Shown here: positions 42,121-50,023 of the stretch, in pieces
How positions within the stretch are numbered: position 1 is the first letter of the stretch
Layout: each line of letters opens with the position of its first letter
Assembly: GCF_001612685.1 (NCBI RefSeq)
Contig: NZ_BDAY01000057.1
Coordinates: forward strand, 1-60,149
DNA from: Nocardia altamirensis NBRC 108246
GTDB taxonomy: Bacteria; Actinomycetota; Actinomycetes; Mycobacteriales; Mycobacteriaceae
Direction of reading: 5' to 3'
DNA: 60,149 nt
Notes under the pieces: model-generated
What the model was told of the DNA's origin: nothing
What the model saw: the letters and a program-made list of their open reading frames with translations, nothing else
Databases searched by the model: none
Position numbers and translations under genes: made by a program

Positions 42121-42980
42121 GACCTAGACCCGATCCAAATCGCGGCACCGACCACCGTCGTGATGCCGACCACCCACATGACCAGACCCTCGGTCGCGGG
42201 ACCGAATCCACCGAGGTCCCAGCCGCCGGGGGCACGCTCTTCCTTGGCGTTCATGACGTAGGCGATGATGTCGCGCTTCTCTTCCGGCGAGAGCTGCCGG
42301 TCGGAGAACTTCGGCATGTTCTGCGGGCCGGAGATCATCGCGTCGTAGATCTGCTGCTCGTTGGCAGGCTCCAGCGGAGGCGCGAACTTACCGGAGGACA
42401 GTGCGCCGCCGCGGCCGGTGAAGTTGTGGCAGGAAGCGCAGTTCATCCGGAACAGTTCCGAACCGCGGGCGATGTCGTCGCCGCGCAGGGATTCCTGGGC
42501 GATCTCGCCGTTCGCGTCACGCACGACCGAAGGACCGCCGCCATTGGCGGCGATGTACGCGCCGAGCGCATCGGTCTGGCGGGCATCGAACTTCGGTGGC
42601 TTGCGCATCGCCTGGGCCTCCTGGCGGGCCATCGGCATGCGGCCGGAGGACACCTGGAAGTAGACGGCGGCCTCGCCGACACCGATGAGGCTCGGGCCGC
42701 GATCCGCGACACCCTGCAGGTTCGCACCGTGGCAGGTGATGCAGGACGTGTCGTAGAGCTGCTGGCCTTCGCGGATCAGCGCGGACTGGTCCTCGTGCGC
42801 GGTCGCGCGCTGCGGGTCCGGCGTCAGGGCCGCTGCCAGGAAGCCTGCAGAGACGAGGCCCACCAACAGCGCGAGCCCACCCGCGATGCGACGGCGAAGG
42901 CGGCGCTGCCTGCGTGTCTTGCTGGCCTCGCCGTTCCCGTTGCGTGCGGGCTCTGGCGCTGACGGGGGAGATGAACTCAT
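42117..42980 (-). CDS. qcrC: Cytochrome bc1 complex diheme cytochrome c subunit
   Basis: A 287-residue diheme cytochrome c. An N-terminal basic stretch and helix (GGLALLVGLVSAGFLAA) precede two c-type domains with CITCH and CASCH heme motifs; a second helix close to the C-terminus (GLVMWVVGITTVVGAAIWIG) anchors it. It replaces a soluble cytochrome c in actinobacterial bcc-aa3 supercomplexes. The start ATG 42980 has AAAGGGA about 6 nt upstream; a longer frame to 43079 covers the ctaE gap and is rejected. Confidence 0.97.
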   Translation of the reverse strand: MSSSPPSAPEPARNGNGEASKTRRQRRLRRRIAGGLALLVGLVSAGFLAAALTPDPQRATAHEDQSALIREGQQLYDTSCITCHGANLQGVADRGPSLIGVGEAAVYFQVSSGRMPMARQEAQAMRKPPKFDARQTDALGAYIAANGGGPSVVRDANGEIAQESLRGDDIARGSELFRMNCASCHNFTGRGGALSSGKFAPPLEPANEQQIYDAMISGPQNMPKFSDRQLSPEEKRDIIAYVMNAKEERAPGGWDLGGFGPATEGLVMWVVGITTVVGAAIWIGSRS

Positions 42981-43039
42981 CTGTGTCCCTTTGGAGTAGA
43001 CGGAACCGACTTGTGCAAAAGACTGGGGCGTTGCCCGGC

Positions 43040-43651
43040 TCAGCGGACGAAGTAGATCGTGGCGAACAGTCCGATCCACACGATGTCGACGAAGTGCCAG
43101 TAGTACGAGACGACGATCGCGGCGGTGGCCTGCGCGGGGGTGAACTTACTGACCTTGGTGCGGATCAGCAGGAACACGAACGCGATCAGACCGCCGATGA
43201 CGTGCAAACCGTGGAAACCGGTGGTGATGTAGAACACCGAGCCGTACGCACTGCTCGAAATCGAGGTGCCCTCGTGAACCAGGTGGTAGTACTCGTAGCC
43301 CTGACCGCCGACGAAGAAGGCGCCCATGATCAGGGTGATGACGTACCAGCGACGCAGGCCGAACACATCGCCCCGCTCGGCCGCGAACACGCCCATCTGG
43401 CAGGTGAACGACGACGCGACCAGCACAGCGGTGACCGGCACGGCGAGCCCAAGGTTCAGCTCGGTCGGTTCCGGCGGCCAGTTGCCATGGGCCTGCGCGC
43501 GCGCGACGAAATACATCGCGAAGAGGCCGGCGAAGAACATCAACTCGCTGGACAGCCAGATGATGGTACCGACGCTGACCATGTTGGGCCGATTCAGCGA
43601 GTGCACACGCTGGGTAATGGCCGATCCGGGGGTCCCTACTGCGGTCGTCAC
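43040..43651 (-). CDS. ctaE: Cytochrome c oxidase subunit III
   Basis: A 203-residue CtaE with five membrane helices. NMVSVGTIIWLSSELMFFAGLFAMYFVARAQA opens the family domain, and FHGLHVIGGLIAFVFLLIR and YYWHFVDIVWIGLFATIYF close it. The start is GTG 43651, with no ribosome site; a -10 hexamer CATACT seven bases upstream makes a leaderless transcript likely. M. tuberculosis CtaE has the same length. It is the first gene of the ctaE-qcrCAB operon. Confidence 0.96.
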   Translation of the reverse strand: MTTAVGTPGSAITQRVHSLNRPNMVSVGTIIWLSSELMFFAGLFAMYFVARAQAHGNWPPEPTELNLGLAVPVTAVLVASSFTCQMGVFAAERGDVFGLRRWYVITLIMGAFFVGGQGYEYYHLVHEGTSISSSAYGSVFYITTGFHGLHVIGGLIAFVFLLIRTKVSKFTPAQATAAIVVSYYWHFVDIVWIGLFATIYFVR

Positions 43652-43658
43652 GGGGGTA

Positions 43659-43681
43659 AGTATGACTCGTCGTAGTACGAC
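43659..43681 (-). promoter_or_regulatory. ctaE promoter with operator-like palindrome
   Basis: Minus-strand -10 CATACT (complement of 43659-43664) stands 7 nt before the GTG, with a -35-like TTGTG farther up. Between them lies GTCGTA-G-TACGAC (43669-43681), a perfect palindrome with one central base, placed where a repressor would block RNA polymerase. Confidence 0.45.
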
Positions 43682-44008
43682 ACAAGTACCCGGGTGCGAA
43701 ACTTGTGTCTCCGTGTCGGAAGACCCACGGACAGACAACCTCTCGACCTGGGAAGATCGTTTCGCGGTGGCCGCGACGCGACCCGTTCGGGGGTCGGGAA
43801 AATCAGCACCGCCTAGGCGATTCGACCAGGGGCGGTAGCCGGCGGACGGGTGCGTCTCGCGCCCGAGCGGCCGGAATGTGCGGCTTCGGTGCAGCGGGTC
43901 GATCCGGCGGCTGGCCGCTGCCCGTTCCGGCAAAACTCGCGGGTACCGGTCGGGCGTGTCGGCATTGCCGGGTACCAGGATGGCATGCGGAGATAAGGGG
44001 AACCTGAG
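43682..44008. other. Intergenic region between ctaE and the 44009 gene
   Basis: No gene is supported in these 327 bases. Frames that run through it on both strands have no ribosome site and read as low-complexity Arg/Pro/Ser sequence. It probably holds the plus-strand promoter of the 44009 gene; I see no strong hexamers. Confidence 0.4.
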
Positions 44009-44455
44009 ATGGGAATCGATGTGGGACGTGGTTGGCGGCGCTGGTTCGGACGGAGCGGTCCGGCGCCGCTGGATCCGAGCCGGGCCGATCTGGTGGTGGT
44101 TGTGGCGAGTTTCGATGACGCCGAGGCTTGTTCGACGGCACTGGCGCGCGCGACCGCGTTGATCGCGGACGCGCCCGCGGTGCTGCGTCATCACCTGCGC
44201 GTGCCGCCGGGGCAGGTCGAGGCGGTGTGCGGGATCGCCGCGCAGGCGGGGTACGCGCCTGCGCCGCAGGTCGGCGGGCCGGGGACCGACATCATGGAAA
44301 CGGTGATCCTGCAACGGGTGCAGGTGCTCGACGCGCTGCACTGTTCGCAGGAACGCTCCAGGATGGCCGGACTCGCGCAACGCCACGAGGGCACAGCCGA
44401 CGGCTGGGATGCACTGCAGCCGCGCCCCACGAATGGAACTGCCACCGAACAGTGA
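44009..44455 (+). CDS. Hypothetical protein upstream of trpD
   Basis: I do not recognise this 148-residue protein. The start ATG 44009 follows GGGGAA (about 11 nt upstream). The core, DLVVVVASFDDAEACSTALARATALIADAPAVLRHHLRVPPGQVEAVCGIAAQAGY, looks like a beta-alpha-beta unit with two Cys; the ends are Arg/Pro-rich and probably disordered. There is no signal peptide or membrane helix. It reads in the same direction as trpD, 112 bp upstream. Confidence 0.6.
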   Translation: MGIDVGRGWRRWFGRSGPAPLDPSRADLVVVVASFDDAEACSTALARATALIADAPAVLRHHLRVPPGQVEAVCGIAAQAGYAPAPQVGGPGTDIMETVILQRVQVLDALHCSQERSRMAGLAQRHEGTADGWDALQPRPTNGTATEQ

Positions 44456-44567
44456 CAATAAGCCCTCGCCCAGTAGGCTTCTTCGCGACAAACTGGTGGG
44501 CAGCCGCGCGCATTCGCGCGTCGCGAGCACTCTTTGCGAGCCAGCGTGACAGGGAGAAGTGGACGAG

Positions 44568-45629
44568 ATGAGCGAACGCAGCTGGCCTCAGGTTTTGGGG
44601 GCCCTCACCGACGGTGACGACCTGGCTGCGGACGACACGGCCTGGGCGATGGACGAAATCATGTCGGACAACGCGACCTCCGCGCAGATCGCCGCATTCG
44701 GTGTCGCCATGAAGATCAAAGGCCCGACGCCTGCCGAGCTGACCGGCCTCGCCACCGGCATGCTGGAACACGCGCGGCTGGTGCACATCGACGGCGACGC
44801 CGTCGACATCGTCGGCACCGGCGGTGATCGGTCCGGATCGGTGAACATCTCCACGATGTCCTCGATCGTCGTCGCGGCCGCCGGGGTGCCGGTGGTCAAG
44901 CACGGCAACCGGGCGGCGTCCTCGAAGAGCGGCGGCGCGGATGTACTCGAAGCGCTCGGCGTGCGGCTCGCGCTCGGACCGGAATCGGTGGCACGGTGCG
45001 TCCGTGACGTCGGCATCGGGTTCTGTTTCGCGCCGGTGTTTCATCCCGCGCTGCGGTTCGCCGGTGCGGCGCGCAGGGAAATCGGCATCCCGACTGTCTT
45101 CAATGTGCTTGGGCCGCTGACGAATCCGGCGCAACCGCGGGCAGGTCTCGTCGGATGTGCGTTCACCGATCTGCTTCCGGTGATCGCGGGCGTTTTCGCG
45201 GGACGCGGCGCGAGTGCGCTGGTTGTGCGTGGCAACGACGGGCTGGACGAGATCACCACCTCCGACACCACGGCCGCCTGGGTGGTGTCCGGCGGGCAGA
45301 TGCGGGAAACCACGATCGACCCGACTCGCCTCGGCATCCCCCGCGTCGACCTCGCCGCACTGCGTGGCGGCGACGCACAGGTCAACGCGGGTGTCGCGCG
45401 CGACGTCTTCGGCGGGACCAGCGGCGCGGTTCGCGATGCGGTGCTGGTGAATTCGGCGGCGGCGATCGTCGCCTACAACCTGTCGCAGGGCACCGCCGAC
45501 GCCGACACCGAGGTGCACGAGCTGCTCTCGACCGGCCTCGAACGCGCCGCCGAGGCGATCGACACGGGCAACGCTGCCGCGCTGCTCGAGCGCTGGACCA
45601 AGCTGACGGTCACGCTCGGCGACCGCTGA
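44568..45629 (+). CDS. trpD: Anthranilate phosphoribosyltransferase
   Basis: A protein of 353 residues from ATG 44568 (GTG 44559 would add three). It transfers phosphoribose from PRPP to anthranilate in tryptophan synthesis. Motifs: DIVGTGGDRSGSVNISTMSSIVVAAAG (PRPP loop), VKHGNRAASSKSGGADVLEALG, GIGFCFAPVFHPALRFAG and NVLGPLTNPAQPRAG. GGGAG lies 11 nt upstream of the ATG. It matches M. tuberculosis Rv2192c, which also neighbours ctaE/qcr. No leader peptide or trp-type attenuator is visible. Confidence 0.96.
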   Translation: MSERSWPQVLGALTDGDDLAADDTAWAMDEIMSDNATSAQIAAFGVAMKIKGPTPAELTGLATGMLEHARLVHIDGDAVDIVGTGGDRSGSVNISTMSSIVVAAAGVPVVKHGNRAASSKSGGADVLEALGVRLALGPESVARCVRDVGIGFCFAPVFHPALRFAGAARREIGIPTVFNVLGPLTNPAQPRAGLVGCAFTDLLPVIAGVFAGRGASALVVRGNDGLDEITTSDTTAAWVVSGGQMRETTIDPTRLGIPRVDLAALRGGDAQVNAGVARDVFGGTSGAVRDAVLVNSAAAIVAYNLSQGTADADTEVHELLSTGLERAAEAIDTGNAAALLERWTKLTVTLGDR

Positions 45630-45743
45630 CCTGGGCATTCCCTCGCCCGCCAGGCGGGACTAAAGTTGGAGCGACATTCCGGCAAATCGCCCGGATTCGG
45701 TGTCCGGGTGTGCGCCGGTCCTTCGACTGGTAAGGAGCACACC

Positions 45744-46025
45744 ATGCGTCGCAGCGTTCGCGCACTACCCAGCGTGCTCGCGGTGGTGGCCGTGCTGGCC
45801 GCCGCGCCGACGGCCCAGGCGGACGGCAGTTTGCTGGTCAACAACCAAGACATGGGCAACGCGGGCTGCGTCTTCCTCGGCAGCGACGACACCCGCACCA
45901 TCGAGAACAACACCAACAGCGTGGTCACCCTCTTCCCGCTCGCCGGCTGCGAGGGTGATTCCAGCGGTGTGCTCGCCCCCGGCGAAGCAGGCCAATACAC
46001 CAGCAAGTCAGCCCAAATCGGCTGA
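45744..46025 (+). CDS. Small secreted protein
   Basis: A 93-residue exported protein from ATG 45744 with AAGGAG 7 nt upstream. The signal peptide (RRSVRALPSVLAVVAVLAAAPTAQA) ends near residue 27. The mature part has about 66 residues with two Cys that could form a disulfide, and otherwise polar beta-type sequence (LLVNNQDMGNAGCVFLG, NNTNSVVTLFPLAGCEG). I do not recognise the family. It is a lone gene downstream of trpD, with repeat-rich DNA after it. Confidence 0.7.
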   Translation: MRRSVRALPSVLAVVAVLAAAPTAQADGSLLVNNQDMGNAGCVFLGSDDTRTIENNTNSVVTLFPLAGCEGDSSGVLAPGEAGQYTSKSAQIG

Positions 46026-46425
46026 GCCAGCGGAATCCGCCCGCCACCAAACCCTCAGCCCGGCACAACCGGCCCGAGTCGGCGCGCTCTCCACACGGCA
46101 TGAACATCGGCAAGCGATCGAGCCGAGCCAACCGGTTCGGTGCGCGGACACCAGCGACAGCTGGTGAAATAGGCGTCCCCGCCGTACATCAAGCACCGCC
46201 CCTGTGCGGCGGGGACGACTTCAAGATCATGGGGTACTGGTGCAGGCATCGCCCGAGAGGCCACCTGCACCAGTACCCCCTCGACACGGGGCCGAGCCGA
46301 CACGATCTCCACGCGGCCAGCCGCACAGTCGGGCCGAGTCGGCGGGCTCTCCACGGACACAACGCCGTCGAGTTGGTGTTGATGGCTGATCGGGCGACCG
46401 CGCATTGTCGGCCGCCCGCTCGGTT
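46026..46425. repeat. Structured repeat region: three direct repeats and three hairpins
   Basis: Three related units of about 26-29 bp share GGGCCGAG-x-CG...TCTCCAC: 46071-46098, 46288-46316 and 46331-46356. Between the first and second lie three strong hairpins: CACCAGC/GCTGGTG (about 46150-46167, loop GACA), CGTCCCCGCCG (46174-46184) with its complement at 46207-46217, and a perfect 16-bp stem GGGGTACTGGTGCAGG (46231-46246) with its complement at 46264-46279. No ORF with a good start is seen. It lies downstream of both flanking genes. Confidence 0.65.
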
Positions 46426-46701
46426 TCACTCGCCCAGCGAGAAGCCTGCCTCGACATCCACGCGGGAGTAGGACTTGAACGCGATGTGGGTGGTGGTCCG
46501 TGCGACGCCGTCGACCTTGTCGATGCGCCCGGTCACCACCTCGGCGATCTGCTCATGGTCACGCACCCGCACAATCGCAATCAGGTCCACGTCGCCTGCA
46601 CAGGAATAGACCTCGGCAACACCTTCGGTGTCCGCCACGGCCTGCGCGGTCTCGGGAATGCGGCCGTTGTCGGCATGGATCAGCACGATCGCGGTAATCA
46701 T
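46426..46701 (-). CDS. Stand-alone Lrp/AsnC ligand-binding (RAM) domain protein
   Basis: A 91-residue protein that is just the effector-binding half of Lrp/AsnC regulators: MITAIVLIHADNGRIPETAQAVADTEGVAEVYSCAGDVDLIAIVRVRDHEQIAEVVTGRI has the beta-alpha-beta-beta RAM fold and no helix-turn-helix. Such proteins bind amino acids or modulate full-length partners. It lies 4 bp downstream of the exonuclease gene on the same strand and is probably co-transcribed with it. Start ATG 46701. Confidence 0.88.
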   Translation of the reverse strand: MITAIVLIHADNGRIPETAQAVADTEGVAEVYSCAGDVDLIAIVRVRDHEQIAEVVTGRIDKVDGVARTTTHIAFKSYSRVDVEAGFSLGE

Positions 46702-46705
46702 GCGC

Positions 46706-49444
46706 TCAGCCTAAGCGGTTCACGTATTCCTCTTCGGCCGGTTGGGTCCTCGCCGCCGCATCAGCCGCCTCCGCCCACCCCGACCACCGCGCCGCCCCAT
46801 ACGCCGGCTCCCGATACCCCTCGCTCGTCCGCACGATCCGCACCCCCGGCCGAGCCAACCACCGCACCACCAACCCCGCCTCCTCCGGCGAAGCCCCCCG
46901 CAACGGCGGCACATTGATCGGAACGTCCTCCCACGACCCCACATCCACCCGAACCGGCACGTCCACCAAAACGTCCTGCCCCACCCGCACATCCCCCGAG
47001 GCCTTATCTATATGCAAGCCGCCCTCCCCCGCGCGCACGTTCGCTGCCCCACCGTCGCCCGCGCCCTGGTCTCGTGGGGCCTTATCCATACGCACGCCCG
47101 CCGAGGCTTCATCTATATGCGAGCCGCCCTCCCCCACCCGAGCGCTCACCGAATCACCCTCCCCTGCCCGCAAATCCGGCGAGGCCTTATCTATACGCAA
47201 GTCCCCCTTCCCCGCGCGCACGTTCGCCGAGCCACCCGCGCGCACGTTCGCCGAGCCACCCGCGCCCTGGTCTCTCGGGGCCTTATCTATACGGACGTCC
47301 ACCGAGGCCTTATCTATATGCGAGCCGCCCTCCCCCGCCCGCACGTCCAGCGTGGCCTTATCTACAGGCAAGTCCCACTCCCCCGCGCGCATGTTCGCCG
47401 AGCCACCCTTGCCCGCACGTCTGCCATTTGAGGCCTTATTTATGTGCGCGTCCGTCGAGGCCTTGTCTCTGCGCAGGTCTGCTGAGACCTCACCTTTCGC
47501 GCGCAGGCCGCCCTCCCCCGCACGTCTGCTCTCCGAATCACGCTCGCCCGCATCTGCGTCGGAGACGGACCCATCTACTGCACGCACGTGGCGCTCGTCC
47601 GGACGCATGCTCATCGAGCCGCCCGCGCCGGTGCGCACGTCATTTGGGGCCTTATCTATATGCGCGTCGGCCGTGGCCTTATCTATCGCACGCCTGCCGT
47701 CCTCCCCTGCACGCGCGCTCGAGTCACTCTCGCCCGCATAAGCGTCCGGGTTGGCCTTATCTACGGCGTGCACATGGCTCCCTCCTGAACGCATGCTCAT
47801 CGAGTCACGCGCAGCGTTGGGGGCTTTATCTATATGGGCGTCTGCTGAGGCCTTATCTATTGGGTGTACTCCGCCCTCGGGGATGACGGTTTCGGCTGCG
47901 GCGACCAGACGTTCGACGACGGGCATCGGGGGGACGCCGCGGACCGCGGTGCCTGCGGCGGCGAGGCGGCCGTAGCGGATGACGGCGAACTCCCATCCGC
48001 CGGCGCCGTCGGGGTGGGCGGCGATGAGTTCGGCGATGCGCGCCACGGCGGTGAGGCGCTGGGTGCGGTGCAGGGCGCGGATCACGGCGACGGTGCGGTC
48101 GCGGAGGCGCGCGGCCGCCTCGAAGTGTTCGGCGCGGGAGTGGGATTCGATGCGGTCGAGCATGGTGCGCAACGCCGCGTCGGAGCGGCCGGCGAACAAG
48201 GCGCGCACGCGCGCGGCGACCGGTGCGTATTCCTCAGTATCAAGAGCCCTTCCGTCGCCTGCCGCTGGACAGCCGCCGACGATCGCGGGCGGGCACTCGT
48301 GCCTGCCGCGGCTGGGCAGGCGGGTACTGCAGGTGCGCAGGCCGGTGTGTTCGGCGATGATCACCGCCAGTTCGGCCGCCTCGTTGCGAGAGTTGAAGGG
48401 TCCGAGGGCGTCCCGATTCGGGGTGCGGACGATCGCGAAGCGGGGGAACGGCTCGGCGGTGAGCGTGATCCACCAGGCGCGCTTGGGGAACTTGGAGCGG
48501 CGGTTGTAGGGCGGGGTGTGCGCGACGAGCAATCGCAGTTCCCGTACCCCGGCCTCCAACGCGTGCGCACACACGACGTGGTCGACCCTGGTTGCCAGCG
48601 AGACCATTTCTTTCATCCGGCCTCTGGTCTCCGAGCCGGTGAAGTAATTGCGTACGCGGCGGCGCAAATTCACCGCGGTGCCGATATAGAGGACTTCGTC
48701 GGACGGTCCACGGAACAGGTACACGCCGGGACTCGTCGGCAGATCGGCGGCGAGGAACCGCTTGGCGCGCTGACGCGGCGTGACGTCGGGCAGGTAGTCG
48801 ACCAACTCGGTGAGACTGTGCACGCCTTGATTGCCGACTCGTCCGATCAGCGCGTGCAGCACGTCGACGGTCGCCCGTGCGTCGTCCAGTGCCCGGTGCG
48901 TCGGCTGGGTGCTCGCGCCGAGCAACTGGGCAAGCGCACTCAACCGCACCGACGGCGCCTCGTCCCTGCCGAGTACGCGCCGCGCCAGCTTCACGGTGCA
49001 GAGCACGGTGAAGCTCGGCCATGCGGTCTCGCAGCCGGCCGCTGCGGCCCGCAGGAAGGCCATGTCGAACCGCGCGTTGTGCGCGACGAGCACCGTGCCT
49101 GCGGCGAACTCCAGAAACCCGGGCAGTACCGCGTCGATCTTGGGCGCCGCGTAGACCATCGCGGTGGTGATCCCGGTGACCTGAACGATCGCGGGTGGCA
49201 CCGCCCGACCGGGGTTGACCAGGGTGGCGAACTCGCCGAGCACCTCGCCACCACGCACTTTCACCGCGCCGATCTCGGTGATCGCGTCGGCGCCGGGGCT
49301 GGTTCCGGTGGTTTCGAGGTCGACGACCACGAAGGTGGTGTCGTAGAGGGGCGTGTCGAGGTCATCGAAGACCAGCTGCTGAGCGGCGGCCTTGCGCGGC
49401 GCGGGGTCGGACACGGGCTGGAGCGTAGGCCCTGGGTACGACAA
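46706..49444 (-). CDS. DEDDh exonuclease / UvrC-like GIY-YIG protein with repeat expansion
   Basis: A 912-residue protein, longer than the roughly 645-residue M. tuberculosis Rv2191. Residues 37-195 form a DnaQ-like DEDDh exonuclease (D42, E44 in VDLETTG; D127 in HNARFD; H183 and D188 in HRALDD). Residues 238-315 are a GIY-YIG nuclease (GVY 240-242, YIG 253-255). Further on a UvrC-like UVR helix reads SRAEHFEAAARLRD. Residues about 521-818 are an Arg/Gly/Asp-rich repeat region built from H-I-D-K-A-S units; the C-terminus (VDVPVRV..., PPLRGASPEEAGLVVRWLARPGVRIV) resumes family sequence. The start is TTG 49444 with AGGGA upstream. The role is presumably DNA repair or end processing. Confidence 0.88.
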   Translation of the reverse strand: MSYPGPTLQPVSDPAPRKAAAQQLVFDDLDTPLYDTTFVVVDLETTGTSPGADAITEIGAVKVRGGEVLGEFATLVNPGRAVPPAIVQVTGITTAMVYAAPKIDAVLPGFLEFAAGTVLVAHNARFDMAFLRAAAAGCETAWPSFTVLCTVKLARRVLGRDEAPSVRLSALAQLLGASTQPTHRALDDARATVDVLHALIGRVGNQGVHSLTELVDYLPDVTPRQRAKRFLAADLPTSPGVYLFRGPSDEVLYIGTAVNLRRRVRNYFTGSETRGRMKEMVSLATRVDHVVCAHALEAGVRELRLLVAHTPPYNRRSKFPKRAWWITLTAEPFPRFAIVRTPNRDALGPFNSRNEAAELAVIIAEHTGLRTCSTRLPSRGRHECPPAIVGGCPAAGDGRALDTEEYAPVAARVRALFAGRSDAALRTMLDRIESHSRAEHFEAAARLRDRTVAVIRALHRTQRLTAVARIAELIAAHPDGAGGWEFAVIRYGRLAAAGTAVRGVPPMPVVERLVAAAETVIPEGGVHPIDKASADAHIDKAPNAARDSMSMRSGGSHVHAVDKANPDAYAGESDSSARAGEDGRRAIDKATADAHIDKAPNDVRTGAGGSMSMRPDERHVRAVDGSVSDADAGERDSESRRAGEGGLRAKGEVSADLRRDKASTDAHINKASNGRRAGKGGSANMRAGEWDLPVDKATLDVRAGEGGSHIDKASVDVRIDKAPRDQGAGGSANVRAGGSANVRAGKGDLRIDKASPDLRAGEGDSVSARVGEGGSHIDEASAGVRMDKAPRDQGAGDGGAANVRAGEGGLHIDKASGDVRVGQDVLVDVPVRVDVGSWEDVPINVPPLRGASPEEAGLVVRWLARPGVRIVRTSEGYREPAYGAARWSGWAEAADAAARTQPAEEEYVNRLG
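46990..47880 (-). repeat. In-frame repeat expansion inside the exonuclease gene
   Basis: About 16 degenerate copies of a GGCCTTATCTATA-type core (plus strand) recur every 27-100 bp, separated by GC-rich segments such as CGCGCACGTTCGCCGAGCC, which are also repeated. Read on the minus strand the core gives I-D-K-A in a constant frame. The AT-rich core stands out against the GC-rich surroundings. Confidence 0.85.
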
Positions 49445-49547
49445 GGTCGGATCCCTGTCCGATTTGTCCTAAAAGTCCAGAAAACGGCCGGACAGACTCC
49501 TCGAGATTTTCGTTTCGATACCCACAAAATGATCTAGAACGCCGAAA

Positions 49548-49563
49548 AGTGACGCAGCTCACA
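49548..49563. promoter_or_regulatory. CRP/GlxR-type site
   Basis: AGTGACGCAGCTCACA contains GTGA-N6-TCAC, the core of the mycobacterial Crp and corynebacterial GlxR consensus. It lies 104 bp upstream of the exonuclease start and 461 bp upstream of the first NlpC/P60 gene, so it more likely acts on the former. Confidence 0.55.
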
Positions 49564-49786
49564 TTGTTGCACAAAAGACATCAATCGCTCGGGCGTGTCG
49601 CCCAGTGCCGAGGTGCTGCCACCGGCGCGCTGCGGCCGATCGCGGCGAGTTACCCAACCGACCAGTCTTCTAGCTTGACATGTCACCGAGATGAACGGAG
49701 CGACCTGGGGAAATGTCCAACGGGTTCACACCGAAACACCGGCGCGTCGTCATGCCGCTGACCGAGATAGCGACAGAGGCGCCAGT

Positions 49787-49808
49787 CGATAACAACGCGT
49801 TGTTATCG
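49787..49808. promoter_or_regulatory. Perfect 22-bp palindrome
   Basis: The left half CGATAACAACG is followed directly by its exact complement. It stands 215 bp upstream of the first NlpC/P60 start in an AT-rich patch; perfect dyads of this size usually mark a dimeric repressor site. Confidence 0.6.
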
Positions 49809-49906
49809 TTCCGTGATTGCTGGGATATATCTCACATCGTTTAGACGAGATTTACATCGCGCGTCCGCAATTTGCCGTTGTCCGACTTTACAAACCACCG
49901 TGATGT

Positions 49907-49928
49907 GTTCGTAACCTTTTCGAGACCT
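49907..49928 (+). promoter_or_regulatory. GTAACC element upstream of NlpC/P60 gene 1
   Basis: GTTC-GTAACC-TTT-TCGAGACCT recurs, with one inserted C and two changed bases, at 50673-50695 upstream of the second NlpC/P60 gene. GTAAC-type motifs are recognised by the response regulator MtrA in actinobacteria; assignment here is inference. Confidence 0.5.
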
Positions 49929-50023
49929 CACGGAGTCCGGCGCACCACACCTGGTGCATCGACACGAAGTCCGCGGCACCAGCCAGGGTGCGGCGTCGTG
50001 GGGCAGATTGGGAGTACCGCATC

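Larger units (their letters stand above)
49445..50023. other. Long divergent intergenic region before the first NlpC/P60 gene
   Basis: No gene is supported in these 579 bases. It is AT-richer than neighbours at 49480-49580 and 49780-49920. It contains a CRP-like site (49548-49563), a perfect 22-bp palindrome (49787-49808) and a GTAACC element (49907-49928), all listed separately. The last 90 bases can form a GGTGC/GCACC stem and may be a structured leader. Confidence 0.55.

Noticed and set aside
46742..47886. Plus-strand frames through the exonuclease repeat region
   Set aside because: They mirror the repeats on the coding minus strand; only the minus frame joins recognisable domains on both sides.
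49930..50023. c-di-AMP (ydaO) riboswitch before the first NlpC/P60 gene
   Set aside because: The leader can fold, and this gene class often carries ydaO, but I could not match the conserved core by eye; a covariance-model search would decide.
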